From an uncultured Alistipes sp. (GTDB lineage: Bacteria; Bacteroidota; Bacteroidia; Bacteroidales; Rikenellaceae): a stretch of 32,566 nucleotides of DNA. Positions within the stretch are counted from its first letter, which is position 1. The number at the start of each line of letters is the position of its first letter. Of the stretch, positions 16,996 to 26,056 are shown one piece after another. The position numbers and the translations under genes were made by a program. Location: contig CAMWWU010000008.1 in NCBI GenBank assembly GCA_947178025.1, positions 1 through 32,566 on the forward strand, read 5' to 3'. A model generated the notes under the pieces. It did no database searches. It was not told the origin of the DNA and saw nothing but the letters and a program-made list of their open reading frames with translations.

Positions 16996-19900
16996 TACTC
17001 CGGCTGTTTGCGGTATCGCTGCGGGATGATGCCGTAGCGCTCCTTGAAGTTCTTGCTGAACTGGCGCGGCGACGAGAAGCCCATCCGGGCCGAGATTTCG
17101 GCGATCGAGAGCTCCGGGTGCTCCTTCAGCAGGAGGGCGGCCCGCCCGAGGCGCATCTTGAGCAGGAACTCGGAGGGCGTATCGCCCGTGATGCGCTTCA
17201 GCACGGTGAAGAACTTCGTGCGCGACATGTAGAGCTCGCCCACCAGCTTGTCGACGTTGAACTCCGAATCGTCCAGATGCCGCTCGACGATCTGCGTCAC
17301 GCGGGTCATGAACTTCTTGTCGGCCGGATTGGAGGGGTGCACCTTCGGCCGCCTCTGCGGATACTTCCCGAACTTCTCCTGAAGCACCATGCGATTGTTG
17401 ACCAGGTTGTTGCACCGCACGATCAGCGCGTCGACCCCGAACGGTTTGGTCACGTAATCGTCCGCCCCCATCCGCAACCCCTCCAGGTTGTACTCCGCGG
17501 CCGTGCGGGCCGTGAGCAGCACGACGGGCAGGTGGCACATGTTCGGATTCTCCTTGATGCGCTTGCAGAGCTCCGTGCCCGACAGACGGGGCATCACGAC
17601 GTCGCTCAGCACCAGCGCGGGCAGCGGCGCCGAGGTCAGCCGCTCCCAGGCCTCCTGTCCGTCGGCGGCCGTCGACACGGCATAAAACGGCGCGAAGGCC
17701 TTCTCCAGCATCTCGCGCAGCGCATCGTTGTCCTCGACGATGAGTATTTCCGGAGCGGCCGGCGGCGCCTCGGATACCTCGGAGGCCCCGGGCTCCGCCT
17801 TGCCGACCGGCACCTCGACGATCCGGGGGATCTCGGCGACCGGCGGTTCGGCCGGTGCGGTCTCGGACTCCGACTCGGAATCGGCGATCCGACTCGCCTC
17901 GAAGTGGGCTTTTCCGCGCTTCAGCCGAACGCAGAACGTCGCCCCCTCGCCCGGCTCGCTGTACACATCGATCGTCCCGTGGTGCAGTTCGACGATCTCC
18001 CGCGTCAGCGCCAGCCCGATCCCCGAACCGGCATAGGGCGCCGAATCCGTCCCGTCGGTCTGATAGAACCGGTCGAAGATCCGGGCGAGCTCCTCGGGAG
18101 CGATTCCCCGTCCCGTATCGGAGACCTCGACGATCGCCTCGCCGTTGCCCTTGTGGACCGACACGGTCACCGACCCGCCCTCCGGCGTATACTTGAGCGC
18201 ATTGGATATCAGATTGTTCAGCACCTTACGCAACTGCTTGGGATCGAACCACAGCGGCAGGGTATCGACGCTCTTCCGAAACCGGAGCGAAACCTTCCGC
18301 AAAGCGGCGAAGTCGGCGAAACGCTGCGTATTCGCCTGCACGAACGCCGGAAAATCCTGCTCGACGGCCCGAATCGTCGTATACCCCTGCTCCAGCTTGC
18401 GGAAATCGAGCAGCTCCGTAATCAGTTCGCGCAGCTGGAGGCAGTTGCGGTAGACGCTCGCGATCTTGTTGTGAATCTCCGGCGCGAACTGATGCGCCCG
18501 GAAGAGCAGCTCCATCTGCCCGATGATCAGCGTCAGCGGCGTGCGGAACTCGTGGGAGATGTTGGTGAAAAAGCGCAGCTTGGCCTGATTCAGCCGCTCG
18601 ATGTCTTCGCTGCGCTTCTGTTCGTACTTGAGCGACTCCTGCAACTTGATGCGGTTGCGATACATGACGACGAGCCATCCGGCCACGACGCAGAGCAGCA
18701 CCGCGCAGAGCAGCCGGGCTGCCACCGTGCGGTACCACGGCGGCAGGATGACGATCCGCAGCCGGCTCTCCGGGATCTTCGGATTCCCGCTCCGCACGCG
18801 GAGAGTGTAGGTCCCGGCGTCGAGATTGGTGTAGGTGATCGTATAGCTTCCGTAGAGCGCCGTCCAGGATTCGGAGAACCCCTCCAGAAAGTACTCCAAA
18901 TGCTCCCGGTTGGCCGGAAGGTAGTTCGTGGCGGCATATTCGATGCTGAACATCGCCTGCTTCGGTCCGAGCTTCAGGCAGTCGACGAATCCGAGCTCCT
19001 CGTCGAGAATCCCGCTTCCGTCGCCAGGGGCGATCTCCCGGCCGTTCACGAAGAGCCGGAACGGCACGACGGAATAGCTCTGAGGCCGGGGCACGAGATC
19101 CTCCTCGCGGAACGAAAGCATGCCGTCGACACCCCCGAGGAAGACCTCGCCGTCGCACGTGACGCAGGCGGCCCGTTCGTTGAAACCCCGGAGCGGAATG
19201 CCGCTCTCCCGGTCGTAATTGACGAACCGGCCGCTGCCGCAGTCGAGGATGGAGAAGCCCTCGTCCGTCGTGAAGAGGATGCGGTCGGCCGAGAGTTCGC
19301 GGGCGTCGTAGACACAGTTGCTGCCCAGGCCGTTCTTCCGCCGGTCGAAGTTGACGAAGAGCTCGCGCTGCGGATCGTAGCAGTCGATCCCGTTGTCGTC
19401 GCAGCAGAGCCAGATGCGCCGGCTGCTGTCCTCGTAGATGCTGTTGACGCTGTTGCTGCCGATGCCGCCCTTGCGGTCGGGGTTATACTGATAGCAGGTC
19501 AGCCGATCGTTCTCCAGGTCGTAGGTATAGGTTCCGTTGCCGCCGCAGATCCAAAGCACGCCCCGGTGATCGATGAGCAGCCCCTTGCTGTAACCGACGG
19601 AGTGCCCGGTCTCCTCCGAGACGAGCGGCTCGGCCCGTTCGCGCTCGGGATCGAACAGACAGATCCCGACATCGGTCGACAGGATGATCCGGTCGCGCCA
19701 GGGGATCAGATAGGTGACGATATCCGAAAGGATCGAGGCGGGGTCGTCGGCATCGTGCCGATAGACCCTAAAACGCTTCGTGGCGAGGTCCATCCGGTAG
19801 AGTCCGCCGAGATTCGTACCGACCCACAACGCCCGGCGGGAGGCATCGAACCAAAGCGCTTTGACGCCGGCCGTGTGGCTCCCCGCAGCGACCTCGGGAC

Positions 19901-20990
19901 GATAACGCTCGAACGTGCGGGTCGTCGTATCGTAGCGGTTGATCCACCCCTCCTCGTCGCCGATCCACAGATTGCGGGCATCGTCCTCGACGATCGGCCC
20001 TACGGGCGAAAATCCCGCGTCGGGGTGTATTTCGCCGTAATAGCGCCACATCCGGGCCGTGGGGTTGAAACAGTCGAGCCCGCCGAAATAGCTGCCCACC
20101 CAGACCGTTCCCTGCGTGTCGCAGAGCAGACTCCACACCGACGAGCCGCTGAAGGCCGACGCGCGGTCGCGATAGACCGTAAAACTCGCCGTCTCGGGAT
20201 TGTAGCGGTTCAGTCCGTTGGACGTTCCGACCCAGATGCCGCCCTGCGCATCCTCCGTGCAGCACCGCACGAAATCGGACGAAAGCGTCCCGGGCACTCC
20301 TGCCCGGTGCCGGAACGAGGTGACCTGCTCGCCGTCGAGCAGAAACAGCCCGTCTTCGCGGCTGCATATCCAGAAGCGGCCGCGGGAGTCGCGGAAGATG
20401 GAGACGACCGTGATCCGGGGAATGATCTGCGTCTGCCGGCCGGTGCGCTCCAGCCGGCAAAGCCCCTGCCCGAGCGTCCCGACCAGCATGGCCTCGTCGG
20501 TCACCGCGAGCGCCGTGAGCATCTTCTTGTCCGGAAAGCGGTGGTAGAGCCGGAAAGTCTCGCCGTCGAACCGCCAGATCTCGTTGTCCGTGGCGGCATA
20601 GAGCCCCGACGCATAGCAAATCGCCCGGACGGAGTTCTCGAAGATGGTCCTGAACTCGCTGCGCCGGATGTCGAAAGCCGAGATCCCCTTGCTCGACTTG
20701 AAGTAGATCTCGCCGGCGCCGTTGCCTGCGATCTGGGTGATGTTGTCGTGATGCAGCCGGTTGTCCGTATCCTTGTCGTACTTGTACTGTTTCAGGTCGT
20801 GACCGTTGTAGAGGTTCACGCCGTGGCGGGTTCCGATCCAGATGAATCCGCGCTCGTCCTGCCAGAGCGCCATCACGGCATTGTCGGAGAGGCGCTCGCG
20901 GGTCGGAAGCGCACGGAACACGATCTCCTGCGGGCAGACGACCGCCGGCAGCAGCAGCCAAAGTGCGATCAGAATCTTTTTCGGGTTCAT
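16995..20990 (-). CDS. Hybrid two-component system sensor-regulator (HTCS)
   Basis: A 1331-aa one-protein signalling system. The start at 20990 gives a clean signal sequence (MNPKKILIALWLLLPAVVCPQ); the frame is open 25 codons further upstream, but those contain the TATATTTG promoter. Domains: periplasmic sensor of two-component-type propeller repeats (about 22-680; motifs such as GFIWIGTRHGVNLYN), a Y_Y_Y-type beta domain (about 680-745; YTITYTNLDAGTYTLRVRSGN), a transmembrane helix (about 750-772), HisKA with H813 (NISHEFRTPL), HATPase (NLISNALKYTPEGG, SDTGRGI, GSGIGLAL), an acidic Pro-rich linker, a receiver with D1130 (LVLSDVVMP), and an AraC-type HTH at about 1235-1331. All catalytic residues are intact. 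Known HTCS proteins bind an oligosaccharide from their PUL and activate the adjacent susC operon. It lies divergent to susC and almost certainly controls the right arm. Confidence 0.96.
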   Translation of the reverse strand: MNPKKILIALWLLLPAVVCPQEIVFRALPTRERLSDNAVMALWQDERGFIWIGTRHGVNLYNGHDLKQYKYDKDTDNRLHHDNITQIAGNGAGEIYFKSSKGISAFDIRRSEFRTIFENSVRAICYASGLYAATDNEIWRFDGETFRLYHRFPDKKMLTALAVTDEAMLVGTLGQGLCRLERTGRQTQIIPRITVVSIFRDSRGRFWICSREDGLFLLDGEQVTSFRHRAGVPGTLSSDFVRCCTEDAQGGIWVGTSNGLNRYNPETASFTVYRDRASAFSGSSVWSLLCDTQGTVWVGSYFGGLDCFNPTARMWRYYGEIHPDAGFSPVGPIVEDDARNLWIGDEEGWINRYDTTTRTFERYRPEVAAGSHTAGVKALWFDASRRALWVGTNLGGLYRMDLATKRFRVYRHDADDPASILSDIVTYLIPWRDRIILSTDVGICLFDPERERAEPLVSEETGHSVGYSKGLLIDHRGVLWICGGNGTYTYDLENDRLTCYQYNPDRKGGIGSNSVNSIYEDSSRRIWLCCDDNGIDCYDPQRELFVNFDRRKNGLGSNCVYDARELSADRILFTTDEGFSILDCGSGRFVNYDRESGIPLRGFNERAACVTCDGEVFLGGVDGMLSFREEDLVPRPQSYSVVPFRLFVNGREIAPGDGSGILDEELGFVDCLKLGPKQAMFSIEYAATNYLPANREHLEYFLEGFSESWTALYGSYTITYTNLDAGTYTLRVRSGNPKIPESRLRIVILPPWYRTVAARLLCAVLLCVVAGWLVVMYRNRIKLQESLKYEQKRSEDIERLNQAKLRFFTNISHEFRTPLTLIIGQMELLFRAHQFAPEIHNKIASVYRNCLQLRELITELLDFRKLEQGYTTIRAVEQDFPAFVQANTQRFADFAALRKVSLRFRKSVDTLPLWFDPKQLRKVLNNLISNALKYTPEGGSVTVSVHKGNGEAIVEVSDTGRGIAPEELARIFDRFYQTDGTDSAPYAGSGIGLALTREIVELHHGTIDVYSEPGEGATFCVRLKRGKAHFEASRIADSESESETAPAEPPVAEIPRIVEVPVGKAEPGASEVSEAPPAAPEILIVEDNDALREMLEKAFAPFYAVSTAADGQEAWERLTSAPLPALVLSDVVMPRLSGTELCKRIKENPNMCHLPVVLLTARTAAEYNLEGLRMGADDYVTKPFGVDALIVRCNNLVNNRMVLQEKFGKYPQRRPKVHPSNPADKKFMTRVTQIVERHLDDSEFNVDKLVGELYMSRTKFFTVLKRITGDTPSEFLLKMRLGRAALLLKEHPELSIAEISARMGFSSPRQFSKNFKERYGIIPQRYRKQPE

Positions 20991-21017
20991 AGCATTCGGG
21001 AAAATCGGGGTTGCGTA

Positions 21018-21025
21018 CAAATATA
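21018..21025 (-). promoter_or_regulatory. -7 element of the HTCS promoter
   Basis: The plus strand reads CAAATATA, giving TATATTTG on the minus strand, a perfect TAnnTTTG. It lies 27 bases before the regulator's start codon, which implies a leader of about 20 bases and supports the chosen start. No good -33 TTTG is found at 19-20 bases. Confidence 0.6.
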
Positions 21026-21113
21026 GGAAAAACCGAGCGGACGAAGTGTGTTTTCCGTTTTTCAAATAGGTCGTTTTCGTACATTTTCTCCGGGCGGCGC
21101 GACATGAATCCCG

Positions 21114-21132
21114 CGTACAGCCATTATGTACG
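21114..21132. promoter_or_regulatory. CGTACA-N7-TGTACG dyad, candidate HTCS operator
   Basis: CGTACA (21114-21119) and TGTACG (21127-21132) form a perfect 6-base inverted repeat with a 7-base spacer, centred about 40 bases upstream of the susC -7 element, where an AraC-type activator would be expected. Two further same-direction CGTACA copies occur at 21014-21019 and 21078-21083. No CGTACA is found in 1-202. The link to the regulator is inference. Confidence 0.4.
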
Positions 21133-21162
21133 GAACACGACCGTTCGTTTTCAGACGATCGC

Positions 21163-21170
21163 TACATTTG
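21163..21170 (+). promoter_or_regulatory. -7 element of the susC operon promoter
   Basis: TACATTTG matches TAnnTTTG perfectly and would start transcription about 65 bases before the susC start codon. The -33 position does not contain TTTG, which fits a promoter that needs an activator such as the adjacent HTCS. Confidence 0.6.
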
Positions 21171-21241
21171 CACGACAACAAAGCCGGTTTCGGCATGTCG
21201 ACGGCATCCGCGACCGGCACACCACCAAAACTACGTTTTCT

Positions 21242-24200
21242 ATGCAAAAAAAGAGACTCTCGAAAAGAGGTGTCGGACTGTTGCTGTGGGCGCTCTGCCT
21301 CTGTCCGACGCTGTTCGCCCAGATCCCGGTCACGGGTCGGGTAACGGATTCCGACCGGAATCCGATCGTCGGAGCCAACGTGCTCGTGAAAGGCTCCTCA
21401 ACGGGCACCTCGACCGACGCCCGGGGCAGCTTCCGGATCGAAGTACCCTCCGGGTCGTCGGTACTGGTATGCTCGTTCCTGGGCTACGCAACGAAAGAGG
21501 TTACCGTGGGCACGCGCACGGAGCTGGAGATCGAGCTGCAGAACGACGGCATCCTGCTGGACGAAGTGGTCGCCGTCGGCTACGCCTCGATGCGCAAGAG
21601 CGACCTGACCGGCTCGATCGCCAAGGTCGACATGGGCGAGCTGACCAAGACCCAGGTACTCTCGTTCGACCAGGCGCTGGGCGGCCGCGTCGCAGGCGTG
21701 CAGGTCGTCTCGGGCGACGGCCGCCCGGGAGAGACGGCCAACATCGTCATCCGGGGCAGCAACAGCATCTCCGACGAGACGGACGGCAGTCCGCTCTACG
21801 TCATCGACGGATTCGCCACCGAGGACGCCAACCCCGCGTCGATCAATCCCAACGACATCGAATCCATCGACGTGCTGAAAGACGCCTCGGCGACCGCCAT
21901 CTACGGCGCCCGGGGCGCCAACGGCGTCATCATCATCACGACCAAACGAGGCGTCGAAAGCGCTCCGCGCGTCTCCTACGACGGCTACTTCTCGTGGCAG
22001 ACCAAGCCCAAATTCCTGCGTCTGCTCTCGGGCTACGAGTTCGTGAACTACCAGACCGAGGTGCAGACGGCCAGCCAGATGGCCGATACCTACTTCCGCT
22101 ACGACGAAGCGCTGGGCCGCAACCGCGTACTGGCGGACTACGCCGGCTACCCCACTTCCGACTGGCAGGAGTACATCTTCCGGGGAGCGCCGATGACGAG
22201 CCACCACGTCTCGCTGACCGGCGGCAGCAAGACGACGAAGTACAACGCCAGCGTCTCCTACTTCGACCAGCAGGGCATCATCATCAAATCCTCCTACGAG
22301 AGTCTGAAGGCGCGTCTGGCCCTCGACCAGCAGATCTCGAAACGCATCAAGGCGGGCATGACGGTCAACTATGCGCACAACACCTCCCGGGGTTCGGCCC
22401 CCTCGCAGGGCGGCGGCAGCTCGAACCAGTATTTCCTCTATCAGGTGCTGGCCTACGCCCCGGTGGCCTATACGGATGCCGAAACGATGGAGTCGGAGCT
22501 CGTGGGCAACGATCCCAACTACCCCTACAACCCGGCCAAGACGATCGAGAACCAGTACTCCCGACTCCTGACCCGGCAGCTCTCGGCCAACGCCTACCTG
22601 AACTACGACCTGGCCAAGCACCTCCAGTTCCGCGCCACGTTCGCATACAGCTGGCGCACGGACCGCTCGCAGAGCTACAACAGCGCCGACACCTACCTGG
22701 GCGACCCGCGCTATCAGGCCCGCCGTTCGAACGGCAGCTTCTCCTACCGGGAGCAGAGCGGCTGGACGAACGAATACACGCTGACCTACCGCCGGAAGTT
22801 CGGCGACCACAACCTCACGGCCCTGATCGGCGCGTCGCTCAACAGCAAGAACATCTCCGTGCTGGGCGCCAGCGCCGCGATGGTTCCCTGGGACGCTCTG
22901 GGCTTCTGGGGCATCTCCAGCGGCACGCCGGACAACATCACCTCGACGAACTTCGACGACCGCATCGCCTCCGGCTTCGCCCGGGTGAACTACGACTGGA
23001 AGTCGCGCTACCTGCTCACGGCGACCGTCCGCGCCGACGGCACCTCCCGCTTCCCCTACCACCGGTGGGGCTACTTCCCCTCGGCGGCCTTCGCCTGGCG
23101 CCTGACGGAGGAGAACTTCCTGAAGGGAGCGCGCAGCTGGCTCTCGAATCTCAAGCTGCGAGCCGGCTGGGGCGCCACGGGCAACTGCAACACCTATAAA
23201 TACTACCCGTCGCAGCAGCTCTACAAAGGCGACCAGAACTATGCGTTCAACAACTCGATGGAGAACCCGGCCATCTACTTCTCGCAGATGGCCAACAAGG
23301 ACATGAAGTGGGAGACGACGTTCCAGACGAACATCGGTCTGGACCTGGGGCTCTTCGGCAACCGACTCGCCGTCGAGGCCGACATCTACGAGAAGCATAC
23401 GAAGGATCTGCTCCTCGACGCGCAGGTTCCGCCCTCGCTCGGCTTCGCAACCGTACAGCAGAACATCGGCAGCATCCGCAACCGCGGTCTGGAGCTGACC
23501 CTCAACACGGTGAACCTCACCGGCGGCAACAAACGGCTGAAGTGGACGTCGAGCTTCAACATCTCGTTCAACCGGAGCATCGTCACGGCGCTGTCGGGCG
23601 ACCAGGACTTCTGGATCTCCGGCATCCGCTACCCGACGATCGACAACCTCTACATCGCCCGCATCGGCCACCCGATCTCCGAGATGTACGGCTACGTCTA
23701 CGACGGCGTATACCAATACTCCGACTTCAACGAGGTGTCGCCCGGAGTGTTCGTACTCAAGGAGGGAATCCCCAACAACACGAAGCCGCGGTCGGCGATC
23801 CGGCCCGGCGACCCGAAGCTGCGGGACATCAACGGCGACGGCCAGGTGACGCCCGAAGACCGGACCGTCATCGGCCACGGCCTGCCGATCCACACGGGCG
23901 GCTTCACGAACAACTTCCAGTGGCGCGGCTTCGACCTGAGCATCTTCTTCCAGTGGTCCTACGGCAACGACGTGATCAACTACAACCGGCAGCAGCTCGA
24001 AAACATGTCCCATCGCAACTCCAACCGCCTGGCGACGGCGCTCGACCACTGGACACCGCGCGTGGAGAACGGCGACGGCACCTTCACCGAAGGCAACTAC
24101 ACGAACTATCTGTGGCGCGTCAACGGCGACCTGACGGGCGTCAGCACCAGCCGCGTGGTGGAAGACGCCTCCTACCTGCGTCTGAAGAACCTCCAGTTGG

Positions 24201-24409
24201 GCTACAGCATCCCGACACGCATCTCCCGACGCTGGGGCATCCGCTCGCTGCGCCTCTACGTAAGCTTCCAGAATCTGTGGACCTGGACGAAATACACGGG
24301 CTACGACCCGGAGGTTTCGACCCGAAACTCCGCCCTGACCCGCGGTTTCGACTACTCCTCCTATCCCCGAACGACCTCCTACACGTTCGGAATCAAGTTC
24401 GAACTTTAA
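21242..24409 (+). CDS. SusC/RagA-family TonB-linked outer-membrane glycan importer
   Basis: A 1055-aa protein. The start at 21242 gives the signal peptide MQKKRLSKRGVGLLLWALCL... ending LFAQ; the open frame extends upstream across the promoter region but has no coding character there. Domains: CarboxypepD_reg-like (about 28-105; PVTGRVTDSDRNPIVGANVLVKG), a TonB box and SusC signature (LDEVVAVGYASMRKSDLTGSI), a plug (about 120-240; SFDQALGGRVAGVQV, IVIRGSNSI, PLYVIDG, IESIDVLKDASATAIYGARGANGVIIITTKRG) and a 22-strand-type barrel to the C-terminus (YTFGIKFEL). It works with the SusD 13 bases downstream as a lidded importer of oligosaccharides across the outer membrane. The substrate is that of the locus. 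Confidence 0.97.
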   Translation: MQKKRLSKRGVGLLLWALCLCPTLFAQIPVTGRVTDSDRNPIVGANVLVKGSSTGTSTDARGSFRIEVPSGSSVLVCSFLGYATKEVTVGTRTELEIELQNDGILLDEVVAVGYASMRKSDLTGSIAKVDMGELTKTQVLSFDQALGGRVAGVQVVSGDGRPGETANIVIRGSNSISDETDGSPLYVIDGFATEDANPASINPNDIESIDVLKDASATAIYGARGANGVIIITTKRGVESAPRVSYDGYFSWQTKPKFLRLLSGYEFVNYQTEVQTASQMADTYFRYDEALGRNRVLADYAGYPTSDWQEYIFRGAPMTSHHVSLTGGSKTTKYNASVSYFDQQGIIIKSSYESLKARLALDQQISKRIKAGMTVNYAHNTSRGSAPSQGGGSSNQYFLYQVLAYAPVAYTDAETMESELVGNDPNYPYNPAKTIENQYSRLLTRQLSANAYLNYDLAKHLQFRATFAYSWRTDRSQSYNSADTYLGDPRYQARRSNGSFSYREQSGWTNEYTLTYRRKFGDHNLTALIGASLNSKNISVLGASAAMVPWDALGFWGISSGTPDNITSTNFDDRIASGFARVNYDWKSRYLLTATVRADGTSRFPYHRWGYFPSAAFAWRLTEENFLKGARSWLSNLKLRAGWGATGNCNTYKYYPSQQLYKGDQNYAFNNSMENPAIYFSQMANKDMKWETTFQTNIGLDLGLFGNRLAVEADIYEKHTKDLLLDAQVPPSLGFATVQQNIGSIRNRGLELTLNTVNLTGGNKRLKWTSSFNISFNRSIVTALSGDQDFWISGIRYPTIDNLYIARIGHPISEMYGYVYDGVYQYSDFNEVSPGVFVLKEGIPNNTKPRSAIRPGDPKLRDINGDGQVTPEDRTVIGHGLPIHTGGFTNNFQWRGFDLSIFFQWSYGNDVINYNRQQLENMSHRNSNRLATALDHWTPRVENGDGTFTEGNYTNYLWRVNGDLTGVSTSRVVEDASYLRLKNLQLGYSIPTRISRRWGIRSLRLYVSFQNLWTWTKYTGYDPEVSTRNSALTRGFDYSSYPRTTSYTFGIKFEL

Positions 24410-24422
24410 GCAAGCTATCCAT

Positions 24423-26039
24423 ATGAAGAGAATATTTTGGGCGGCTGCCGCCTGCGCACTCGCTTCGTGCTCGTTTCTGGATACGGACGTATACGGGAAT
24501 CTGAACGAAGACAACCTCTATCAGGAGGAGAAAACCTGCATGGCGGGCCTCGCCGGCATCTACGACAAACTGGGCGCCGAGGGGCTCTACGGAGTGAATC
24601 TGTGGGGCAACCTGGACGCCGGCACCGACCTGCTGGTCTACAACCGGGGTTACGGCGTCAACGACGCCCGCATCGACCTCTACAACTACAACAACACGCA
24701 CAGCGACATCGAGCGGACCTGGAAGGATCTGTACGAAGGCATCAACCGCGCCAACGACTACATCGACCTGATCGGGAGCCGCTCGGAGAGCGACTGCGGA
24801 GGCGCCCGCAACAAGCGGATGTACCTGGCCGAGGCCAAGGGGCTGCGGGCGCTCTTCTACCTCAATCTGGTGGCGTTCTGGGGCGAGGTGCCGCTGCGTC
24901 TGACGCCGGCGCGCGACCTCTCCGGACAGCAGCTGGCCCGCTCGTCGCAGCAGCAGATCTACGCGCAGATCCTCGCCGACCTGCACGAGGCCGAGGCGGG
25001 GTGTCTGCCCGCCGACGAGTTGCAGGCCCCCGGGCGCATGTCGCAGACGACCGCCCAGGCGCTGCTGGCCCGCGCCTACATGTGGCAGTCGGGCTACCCG
25101 GTCGGGGCCGACACCTGGGACGAAGCCCTCTACTGGGCCCGCGAGGTGAAGAACAGCGGCCTGCACCGGCTCTATCCCACGACGGCCGACGGCACGAACG
25201 GCTACCGGGCGCTCTTCATCGACATGTGCTCCGACCGCTACGACCTGATCTGGCGCGAGAGCATGTTCGAGGTGGAGTTCTTCGGCAACGGCGTCAGCAC
25301 CAACACGGACGAGGCCGGCATGGTAGGGCTCTACCTCGGCGTGATGAACATGTGCACGACCGACCCCGACGTCCCCTACGCCTACGGCTGGTGGGACGGC
25401 TCGCGCATCCTCTTCCGCCTATACGAGGAGAACGACGCCCGCAAGTGGTGGAACTTCGCCGACTACACCTACACGACCGTAGGCGAGAAGGCGGTCAAGA
25501 CCCCGGTGAACAAGGCGACCAAAACGGACGGCGCCTCGGGCAAGTGGCGCGCCGAGTACATGCCCGTCCGCCCGTGGGCGCGCAACAACTCGTCGATCAA
25601 CTTCCCGATCATGCGCTACTCCGACGTGCTGCTGATGATCGCCGAGTGCGCCAATCGCGTGAACGGAGCTCCGACGCAGGAGGCCGTTGACGCCCTGAAC
25701 GAGGTGCGGCAGCGGGCCGAGGCCTCGACCGTCGCCCTCTCCGACTTCGCCGACATGGAGGCATTCGAAGAGTTCGTCCGCGAGGAGCGCGCCCGCGAGC
25801 TCTGCTTCGAGGTGCCGCGGCACATGGAGCTGCGCCGCTGCGGCGAGGAGTACTTCTACCGCCGGATCCGCCTGCTGGCCGACCAGTCCTTCGACGAAAA
25901 CGGCAAGCTCATCGGCTACGAGCTCACCAACAACAAGTCGCTGCCGGGCCTCCAGCTCGACCGCCGGCACATCTACCTTCCCATCCCCCAGGCGGAGCTG
26001 AACACCAACCCCACCTGCGGACAGAACGAATTGTGGTAA
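24423..26039 (+). CDS. SusD/RagB-family surface glycan-binding lipoprotein
   Basis: A 538-aa lipoprotein with a lipobox cysteine at C16 (ALASC). The N-terminal SusD pattern (LDTDVYGNLNEDNLYQEEKTCMAGLAGIYDKLG), the TPR-like helices (WKDLYEGINRANDYIDLI, EAKGLRALFYLNLVAFWGEVPL) and the C-terminal RagB/SusD block (FPIMRYSDVLLMIAECANRVNG...LNEVRQRAE...REERARELCFEVPRHMELRRCGEE...YLPIPQAELNTNP) are all present and complete. It forms the lid over the SusC barrel and captures glycan at the cell surface. It is co-transcribed with susC. Confidence 0.97.
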   Translation: MKRIFWAAAACALASCSFLDTDVYGNLNEDNLYQEEKTCMAGLAGIYDKLGAEGLYGVNLWGNLDAGTDLLVYNRGYGVNDARIDLYNYNNTHSDIERTWKDLYEGINRANDYIDLIGSRSESDCGGARNKRMYLAEAKGLRALFYLNLVAFWGEVPLRLTPARDLSGQQLARSSQQQIYAQILADLHEAEAGCLPADELQAPGRMSQTTAQALLARAYMWQSGYPVGADTWDEALYWAREVKNSGLHRLYPTTADGTNGYRALFIDMCSDRYDLIWRESMFEVEFFGNGVSTNTDEAGMVGLYLGVMNMCTTDPDVPYAYGWWDGSRILFRLYEENDARKWWNFADYTYTTVGEKAVKTPVNKATKTDGASGKWRAEYMPVRPWARNNSSINFPIMRYSDVLLMIAECANRVNGAPTQEAVDALNEVRQRAEASTVALSDFADMEAFEEFVREERARELCFEVPRHMELRRCGEEYFYRRIRLLADQSFDENGKLIGYELTNNKSLPGLQLDRRHIYLPIPQAELNTNPTCGQNELW

Positions 26040-26056
26040 ATCTCAAACTTCGCATC

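Larger units (their letters stand above)
20991..21241. other. Divergent regulatory region between the regulator and susC
   Basis: A 251-base intergenic region. It contains -7 elements facing each way (21018-21025 minus; 21163-21170 plus), three CGTACA repeats (21014, 21078, 21114) and a CGTACA-N7-TGTACG dyad. No gene is seen. Confidence 0.7.

Noticed and set aside
16962..21026. A 1354-codon open frame on the plus strand opposite the sensor-regulator
   Set aside because: It is the complement of a gene with all domains intact. Its Arg/Val/Asp-rich composition shows no domain and comes from G/C-rich third codon positions that remove stops from the opposite strand.
21011..21241. In-frame upstream extension of SusC
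   Set aside because: It would place the promoter and dyad inside the coding region and bury the signal peptide; the start at 21242 is far better.
21398..24514. A 1038-codon minus-strand frame opposite susC
   Set aside because: Shadow of a canonical SusC; composition is biased and it has no plausible start context.
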